A stretch of DNA of 12,471 nt from CASQEL01 sp036655975 (GTDB lineage: Bacteria; Desulfobacterota; Desulfovibrionia; Desulfovibrionales; Desulfovibrionaceae), in contig JAVVPD010000063.1 of the NCBI GenBank assembly GCA_036655975.1, forward strand, positions 1-12,471, written 5' to 3'. The notes beneath the pieces are model-generated. The model saw nothing but the letters and a program-made list of their open reading frames with translations. It was not told where the DNA came from and did no database searches. Shown here piece by piece: positions 8,028 to 12,471 of this stretch (within the stretch, counting starts at the first letter, position 1; each line of letters begins with the position of its first letter). The translations under genes were made by a program, and so were the position numbers.

Positions 8028-9266
8028 ATGAAAACATTGCCCGAGACTCCCCCCCAGCGCTATGACGCGGTAGCCCTTTTTTCCGGCGGGCTTGACAGCA
8101 TCTTGGCGGCAAAAACCATCGTGGCCCAAGGTTTGCGGGTCAAATGCCTGCATTTTATCACGCCTTTTTTTGGCAAACCTGCCAAGCTTAAGCACTGGAG
8201 CCGCATATACGGTTTGGATATCAGCGGCGTGGACGTGTCCGATGCCTTTGTGGCAATGCTGCGCGCCCGTCCGGCTCACGGCTTTGGCAAGGTGATGAAT
8301 CCCTGTGTGGATTGTAAAATTTTGATGATGGCTGAGGCGCGCGCCCGCATGGCGCGCTATGGCGCGTCCTTTATTATTTCGGGCGAAGTGCTCGGTCAGC
8401 GGCCCATGTCACAGCGCCGCGACACCCTGAATGTTATCGGGCGGGAAGGTGACGTGCGCGATATTTTATTGCGCCCCCTTTCGGCAAAAATGCTCGACCC
8501 CACCGCCCCCGAACGTTCCGGCTTGGTAGACAGGGCGCGCTTACACGGTATTTATGGGCGAGGCCGTAAGGAGCAATTGGCTCTGGCAGAATATTTTGCT
8601 TTGCAGGAAATTCCCACTCCCGCAGGGGGCTGCCGCTTGGCGGAAATGGAAAATGCCCGGCGGTATTGGCCGGTGCTGCAACAGGCCTCAGTGCCCAGTG
8701 GGGCAGAATTTCGTTTAGCCAATACGGGGCGGCAATATTGGAGCGGCCCGCATTGGCTGTCTATCGGGCGGAATAATGCCGACAACGAATATTTGGAAAA
8801 GTGCGCCTTTCCCGAAGATATGCGCCTGCGGGTGCGGGATTTTCCCAGTCCCTTGGCGGTGGCCCGCCAGTTTAACCCTTGGGACAAAAGCACTCTTATT
8901 GATGCGGCGGCCTTTGTGGCTTCCTTTTCCCCCAAGGCCGTGGCGGCGGACCAAGAGGTTACGGTGCTGGTGAGCACGGGCGGCGGGCCGGAAAAAGATC
9001 CTCAGAGCGGCGCGCTGGTAGGGGAAAAAATTTTGTATCAGATCGTGGTGCGCCCTTGCCGCACCACGCCCTTGGGCTGGGCAGAGCATACTTGGTCGGA
9101 AGTGCGCGCACAAATTCGGGCCGAGGCTCGGGATTTACAATTGGCAAAGTTTCCGCAAGGCTCGCATATTGCTCAACGTTTAAAGCAACAGTCGTGTCAG
9201 GAGTCCCCTGAAAACTCGCATGCCGGGAGCCTCCTTGCCAAAGACTATTCTGATGTTATAGTATAG
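8028..9266 (+). CDS. PP-loop ATPase, tRNA thiouridylase-like, with NFACT-R-like C-terminal region
   Basis: This is probably an RNA thiolation enzyme of the MnmA/ThiI/TtuA PP-loop group, which adenylates a uridine and replaces its oxygen with sulfur. The ATP motif SGGLDS is at residues 19-24. NPCVDC (C93, C96), SGEVLGQRP and PAGGC (C202) follow. The C96/C202 pair resembles the two reactive cysteines of MnmA. C93 adds a third, which could hold a 4Fe-4S cluster as in TtcA/TtuA; that is inference. Residues about 245-285 (SIGRNNADNEYLEK, then RVRDFPSP) look like the NFACT-R RNA-binding domain, a fusion I recall being described in the literature. Residues 330-412 are not assigned. The true substrate RNA is unknown. 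I chose the ATG at 8028 because AAGAAG ends 6 nt before it; the in-frame ATG at 8022 abuts that site and is less likely. The gene stands alone, divergent from recA and 152 nt before dksA. Confidence 0.82.
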   Translation: MKTLPETPPQRYDAVALFSGGLDSILAAKTIVAQGLRVKCLHFITPFFGKPAKLKHWSRIYGLDISGVDVSDAFVAMLRARPAHGFGKVMNPCVDCKILMMAEARARMARYGASFIISGEVLGQRPMSQRRDTLNVIGREGDVRDILLRPLSAKMLDPTAPERSGLVDRARLHGIYGRGRKEQLALAEYFALQEIPTPAGGCRLAEMENARRYWPVLQQASVPSGAEFRLANTGRQYWSGPHWLSIGRNNADNEYLEKCAFPEDMRLRVRDFPSPLAVARQFNPWDKSTLIDAAAFVASFSPKAVAADQEVTVLVSTGGGPEKDPQSGALVGEKILYQIVVRPCRTTPLGWAEHTWSEVRAQIRAEARDLQLAKFPQGSHIAQRLKQQSCQESPENSHAGSLLAKDYSDVIV

Positions 9267-9283
9267 CTTCCTTAAAGGGCGTA

Positions 9284-9320
9284 AGAGGCAGAGTTGACTG
9301 CTTGGCGCCTCTCGTATGCT
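9284..9320 (+). promoter_or_regulatory. Possible dksA promoter overlapped by a dyad
   Basis: TTGACT (9294-9299) and TATGCT (9315-9320) make a plausible sigma-70 type promoter, though the 15-nt spacer is short. It would give a leader of about 90 nt before the dksA ATG. The -35 box sits inside an inverted repeat, AGAGGC (9284-9289) and GCCTCT (9307-9312), which could be an operator or a hairpin. No T-run follows, so it is not a classic terminator for the preceding gene. Confidence 0.4.
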
Positions 9321-9418
9321 GCGGGGAATAGTGGTACAAAAAAATCGTCTATTCACGCAAGCAGCATCCACATACTCTGGGCCGTGCCGGTTCAGGGCAG
9401 GCTTCTCGGGGAGGGAAC

Positions 9419-9781
9419 ATGGATCAAAAGGATATTGAATTTTTCCGTAAGCACTTGACGGAGATGCTTGGAGAAGCCCAACAAAAGGGTGATTCAACCA
9501 TTGAAGAACTGACGGATAGCAACGAAGTGTTTGCAGACCCCGCAGACCGTGCTACAGCGGAATCAGACAGGGCTTTTACTCTGCGTATCCGCGACCGTGA
9601 AAGGCGTTTGATTCGTAAAATTCAAGCGGCTTTGCAACGTATTGACGACGGTTCTTACGGAATATGTGAAGAGTGCGGCGATGAAATCGGTGTGGCGCGG
9701 CTGAAAGCCCGCCCCGTAACCCGCCTGTGCATTAACTGCAAAAGCAAACAGGAAGAAGACGAACACTTGCGCGGTGAATAG
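9419..9781 (+). CDS. dksA: DksA/TraR family zinc-finger RNA polymerase regulator
   Basis: Proteins of this family enter the RNA polymerase secondary channel and, with ppGpp, adjust transcription of rRNA and stress genes. The C4 zinc finger is complete: C83, C86, C104 and C107 (CEEC and CINC). The coiled-coil tip carries DPADRA at 40-45, matching the DxxDxA motif needed for DksA action. It is 120 aa, shorter than E. coli DksA (151) and typical of the compact deltaproteobacterial or TraR-like forms, so whether it is the true functional DksA or a paralog cannot be told from this window alone. A strong ribosome site (GGGGAGG) lies 4 nt before the ATG. It stands 88 nt before the rqcH-like gene on the same strand; a hairpin lies in the gap. 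Confidence 0.9.
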   Translation: MDQKDIEFFRKHLTEMLGEAQQKGDSTIEELTDSNEVFADPADRATAESDRAFTLRIRDRERRLIRKIQAALQRIDDGSYGICEECGDEIGVARLKARPVTRLCINCKSKQEEDEHLRGE

Positions 9782-9803
9782 CACTGCGTGTTTCATACTC
9801 TTG

Positions 9804-9837
9804 GCTTGAGGGTGGCCTCAGCGCATAGCCCTCAAGC
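9804..9837 (+). other. Hairpin between dksA and the NFACT gene
   Basis: GCTTGAGGG (9804-9812) and CCCTCAAGC (9829-9837) form a perfect 9-bp stem with a 16-nt loop. No U-tract follows, so it is not a standard intrinsic terminator. It may be a weak terminator, an RNA processing site or a 3' stabiliser for dksA mRNA, and it suggests that dksA and the next gene differ in expression level. Confidence 0.5.
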
Positions 9838-9869
9838 AAGGTGCTCATCTTCGTAACCGAGGAGTCTCC

Positions 9870-11462
9870 ATGGACGCGCACGTTTTTCGTCGCTTCGGTG
9901 AAGCCTTGGTAGAACTGTTGGAAGACGCGCGGCTGGAAAAAATTCAGTCTCCCTCCGCTGATGTACATGTCTTTACCTTCTACGCACGGCAGCACAAACA
10001 TATTCTTGTGTTGCGTCACGATCGCCGCAATCCGTATTTATTTCTTTCGCCGCAGAGGCCTTCTGGCGGTCAACACCCGTCCGCTGCGACCATGCGCTTG
10101 CGTAAATACGCTGCCGGGCGCCGCGTAAAAGCCTGTGTGCTAGAATGGGCCGCCCGCCGCCTCCATCTGTGCTTCCATACCGCCCTTCAAAACCACGAAT
10201 CTGCGCCCATGGTGCAGCCGGAAACGTGGATCACGCTGGACTTGCGCGCAGGGCCTGTGCTGGTGTTGGGCACCCGTCCCGAGAGTGCTGAGGCTCCGGT
10301 GTGGCCCACGGCGGACGAAGCGTTGCGGCTGTGTACGCCCGCCTCCCTCGCTGAAAGGGCGTGGGAGCAGTGGCCGGTGCTGACTCCGGCACTGCGCCGT
10401 ACCTTGCCTTTGTTGGCGGTGGAAGAACAGGCCGCACTTTTGGCGGACTTGGCCTATGGCGGTGGCGATCTTTTTGTGTACCCGAGCGGAGCGGGAAATG
10501 CGGATATTTCTGCGTGGCCTTTGCCTGCGCCCTTGCGAGGGGCACGCCAGGAAAGCGTGTTTGATGACCCCTGTGCCGCTTTGGCTCCGGTGGGAGTGCA
10601 CGCGGTGCTGGGCGGGCTTGAGCGTGCAGGTCAGCGTGCTGCCGCCAGCCCGCATAGCCGTGAGGCTCAAAGGCTGACCCGCGTGTTGGAAAAATTGGAC
10701 CGTGAAGAACAGCGCTTGCAAGCCATGCTGGCGGGTAAGGAAAGGGCGCTGTATGTGCAGTCGGTGTTGTGGTATTTTCCGCCCGACGCGCGCCCCGATG
10801 CGTTGATCAGCGCTTTGGCAAACGACGCAGCTTCCCTACCGCCCTGTCCTTTTGATCCTCAGCTGTTGCCAGCTGAGATACGCTTGCGTGACAGCATGGA
10901 AGCGCTGTTTCACGGGGCTGCCCGTGGGGCGCGTGGTTTGGCTCTGGTAACAGAGCGCCGGATTTTATTGCGGGGGCAAGTGGCTGCCGCTCAAGATTCT
11001 GCGCTATTGTCCGCACTTTTGTTCACGGGTGTTCCCGCGCTTCAGGGAAGGGCGGCGGTGCAGAACGCGCCCCGTGCGCCGCTGGGGCGTACCCTGCCCA
11101 AAAATGTGGAAGTTTTCACCAGCGTGGACGGCCTGAGCATTTTTCGCGGCAAGGACGCCAAGGGCAACTTGGCCCTGCTCAAATTGGGCGCGCCTACGGA
11201 TGTGTGGCTGCATGTGGCGGGGGGGCCGGGGGCGCATACCCTTGTGCGGCGGGCTTTTGTGGGGCAGGATATCCCCATGTCCACCTTGGAGCAGGCCGCC
11301 ACACTGGCCGCCCTGAAGAGCTGGCAAAAAGGCAATGAACATGTGGAAGTGCAATGTGCACAAGTGCGCCACCTCAAGCCCCTGCGCGGCGCGTCTACGG
11401 GGACGGTGCGTATTGATAAACTAGACTGCATGGTGCGGGTGACCCTGCCCGTGCTGGGGTAG
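9870..11462 (+). CDS. NFACT family protein, RqcH / fibronectin-binding-like
   Basis: RqcH-type NFACT proteins bind large ribosomal subunits carrying stalled peptidyl-tRNA and, in Bacillus subtilis, add C-terminal alanine tails using alanyl-tRNA. The domains can be read in order: NFACT-N (about 1-150, with PSAATMRLRKYAAGRRV), a helix-hairpin-helix-like part (about 167-195), a short coiled coil (about 262-295), the middle block DSMEALFHGAARGARG (about 341-356), and NFACT-R (about 412-505) with D444-W446-H448 and PGAH (453-456). At 530 aa it is slightly shorter than B. subtilis RqcH. The Asp-Arg pair of RqcH (D97-R98) seems to be replaced by R96-R97, so alanine tailing should not be assumed. GAGGAG lies 5 nt before the ATG, a strong start. 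FbpA/fibronectin binding is an old name for the family and is an unlikely role here. Confidence 0.87.
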   Translation: MDAHVFRRFGEALVELLEDARLEKIQSPSADVHVFTFYARQHKHILVLRHDRRNPYLFLSPQRPSGGQHPSAATMRLRKYAAGRRVKACVLEWAARRLHLCFHTALQNHESAPMVQPETWITLDLRAGPVLVLGTRPESAEAPVWPTADEALRLCTPASLAERAWEQWPVLTPALRRTLPLLAVEEQAALLADLAYGGGDLFVYPSGAGNADISAWPLPAPLRGARQESVFDDPCAALAPVGVHAVLGGLERAGQRAAASPHSREAQRLTRVLEKLDREEQRLQAMLAGKERALYVQSVLWYFPPDARPDALISALANDAASLPPCPFDPQLLPAEIRLRDSMEALFHGAARGARGLALVTERRILLRGQVAAAQDSALLSALLFTGVPALQGRAAVQNAPRAPLGRTLPKNVEVFTSVDGLSIFRGKDAKGNLALLKLGAPTDVWLHVAGGPGAHTLVRRAFVGQDIPMSTLEQAATLAALKSWQKGNEHVEVQCAQVRHLKPLRGASTGTVRIDKLDCMVRVTLPVLG

Positions 11463-11493
11463 AATGCTGATATTTTTCCCATTGGAAATACTC

Positions 11494-11520
11494 TAAAGTT
11501 TCCGCCTGTTGTACCGATAC
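11494..11520 (+). promoter_or_regulatory. Sigma-28 (FliA) promoter for fliD
   Basis: TAAAGTTT (11494-11501), 11 nt, then ACCGATAC (11513-11520) matches the flagellar sigma-28 consensus TAAAGTTT-N11-GCCGATAA at 14 of 16 defined positions with exact spacing. Transcription would start near 11527, about 110 nt before the fliD ATG. The consensus is known from enteric bacteria; its use here is inferred from the match and the flagellar gene that follows. Confidence 0.75.
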
Positions 11521-11565
11521 AAAGTGTAGGTATGCGAGTACACAAGGCCTGCTGTAACAAAAGCA

Positions 11566-11581
11566 TGGCATTACACTTGCA
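11566..11581 (+). promoter_or_regulatory. Sigma-54 (RpoN) -24/-12 promoter for fliD
   Basis: TGGCATTACACTTGCA has the invariant GG (11567-11568) and GC (11579-11580) at the exact spacing of the sigma-54 consensus TGGCAC-N5-TTGCA. Transcription would start near 11592, some 45 nt before the fliD ATG. It lies downstream of the sigma-28 match, so the two promoters are in tandem. A sigma-54 promoter needs an enhancer-binding activator such as FlrC/FleQ; that site is not identified. Confidence 0.78.
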
Positions 11582-11595
11582 TATATGAAGTGAAT

Positions 11596-11609
11596 CCCCG
11601 TTTTAGGGG
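11596..11609 (+). other. Small hairpin in the fliD leader
   Basis: CCCC (11596-11599) and GGGG (11606-11609) flank a GTTTTA loop. In an mRNA started from the sigma-54 promoter it would fall almost at the 5' end and could protect the transcript. The stem is only 4 bp of G-C, so this is tentative. Confidence 0.35.
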
Positions 11610-11636
11610 CAAGAACTTCCGTGTGAGGGTAGGACA

Positions 11637-12471
11637 ATGGCAGATTATTTATCCGGTGGTATCCACTTTGACGGTATCGCAAGCGGTACGGACTTTGGTA
11701 AGGTTGTTGACCAGCTAAAAACAGTGGAAGAATTGCCGAAAAAGCGCCTTGAAGCGTGGAAATCGGACTGGAATATCCGCTATGTGGCCTTCAACAAAGT
11801 TATCGATTCCATGCGCGAAGCGCAGACCAAGCTTGCGGCTATTAATAATCCGTCAAAATTTATCACCAAAACTGCCACCTCTGGAAAAGACAGTATTCTG
11901 ACCGCCAAGGCCGACGCCACCGCGCTCGATTCTACCCACACCGTGAATGTTACCCAAATGGCAAGCAATTCCATCTGGGCTTTTAATGGAACCTATGTCA
12001 GCAAAAATGCTTCGGTCAACACCACGGGCACTGACCAAACTTTTTCCTATACCTACAAGGGTAAAACGCGCGATATTATCGTTCCCCCCGGCACTACCCT
12101 TGAATCTTTGACAAATCTTGTCAATAAAGACGGTAAAAACCCCGGCGTGCGTATGAACCTTATCCAGACGGGGGGGGCGGTTAGCTTTCAATTGATGGGG
12201 AAGGACACGGGCAAAGCGGCAGAACTCACCGTACACCCCAACGGGCTTACCGGCATGAGCGGTGCCAAAAATACGTGGTCAAGCCCCATTGGGGATCCCA
12301 CCAAGGCTTTTACCACCACCACAGATTTAAAATATACCGTTACAGATACCAAGGCAGGCACAAGCAAAGAATATATCGTGCCCTCCACGGGCAAGTTGCA
12401 AGATCTGGTCAATCAAATCAATACGGATACGCCGGGCGCGGCGACCATTACCGTTAAAGACGGCAAGTCCA
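11637..12471 (+). CDS. fliD: Flagellar hook-associated protein 2 / filament cap FliD (5' part)
   Basis: FliD is the pentameric cap at the tip of the flagellar filament that folds exported flagellin into place. Only 278 codons are in the window; the frame is open to the right edge, so the gene is cut by the window and not broken. The N-terminus (MADYLSGGIHFDGIASGTDF) is the typical FliD D0 start, followed by amphipathic helices (about residues 22-70) that form the D0/D1 coiled coil. Two flagellin-hook IN-type units are visible, about 136-165 and 231-264, each ending in a VP...L..LVN pattern. There is no signal peptide, as expected for type III export. The ATG at 11637 has GAGG 8 nt upstream. 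Expression is predicted from tandem sigma-28 and sigma-54 promoters. Codon use is slightly richer in A and T than its left neighbours by eye. Confidence 0.92.
   Translation, partial: MADYLSGGIHFDGIASGTDFGKVVDQLKTVEELPKKRLEAWKSDWNIRYVAFNKVIDSMREAQTKLAAINNPSKFITKTATSGKDSILTAKADATALDSTHTVNVTQMASNSIWAFNGTYVSKNASVNTTGTDQTFSYTYKGKTRDIIVPPGTTLESLTNLVNKDGKNPGVRMNLIQTGGAVSFQLMGKDTGKAAELTVHPNGLTGMSGAKNTWSSPIGDPTKAFTTTTDLKYTVTDTKAGTSKEYIVPSTGKLQDLVNQINTDTPGAATITVKDGKS

Noticed and set aside
7867..8112. In-frame N-terminal extension of RecA by 82 residues
   Set aside because: It shows no RecA similarity, overlaps the start of the divergent PP-loop gene, and the MAKKPQ start at 7866 gives the normal RecA length.
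10140..10721. 193-codon minus-strand open frame
   Set aside because: It is antisense to the NFACT gene, which has a clear ribosome site and recognisable domains; no domain can be read in the antisense frame.
11471..11490. TATTTTTCC / GGAAATA stem as a terminator of the NFACT gene
   Set aside because: The stem is short and AT-rich with a bulge, and no T-run follows it.

Overview
The window looks like chromosome from a free-living, flagellated, anaerobic deltaproteobacterium of the Desulfovibrio type (Desulfovibrionaceae). The main reasons are the siroheme-dependent 'alternative' heme pathway genes (Ahb enzymes plus HemB), the way the AhbC, AhbD and HemB proteins read, and the moderately GC-rich composition (roughly 55-60% by eye). 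No mobile element, CRISPR array, tRNA or rRNA was seen.

Left part (16-7866), all on the minus strand and so transcribed right to left: recA, alaS, ahbC, hemB, ahbD and a siroheme decarboxylase subunit (AhbA/AhbB family, probably AhbB). Gaps are 68 nt (recA-alaS), 16 nt (alaS-ahbC) and 11 nt (ahbC-hemB). The hemB/ahbD and ahbD/ahbB junctions are ATGA start-stop overlaps. The last four genes are therefore probably one translationally coupled heme unit, possibly read through from recA-alaS. HemB makes porphobilinogen. The decarboxylase removes two carboxylates from siroheme, AhbC removes two acetate side chains to give Fe-coproporphyrin III, and AhbD oxidatively decarboxylates that to heme b. 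The second decarboxylase subunit is not in the window and may lie just past the left edge.

Right part (8028-12471), all on the plus strand and divergent from recA: a PP-loop tRNA-thiolation-like ATPase carrying a C-terminal NFACT-R-like region, a short DksA/TraR zinc-finger regulator, an RqcH-like NFACT protein, and the 5' part of fliD (flagellar cap), which runs off the right edge. The fliD leader holds a good sigma-28 promoter match followed by a sigma-54 -24/-12 match, the normal kinds of flagellar promoter.

Most of the window is recognisable core genome. The points most worth a second look are the two NFACT-R proteins so close together and near alaS (RqcH uses alanyl-tRNA), the apparent loss of the Asp of the RqcH Asp-Arg motif, the tandem fliD promoters with a cluster of TGTA/TACA half-sites, the His-rich tail on AhbD, and a palindrome just upstream of alaS. 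I did not find a clearly new multi-gene system.
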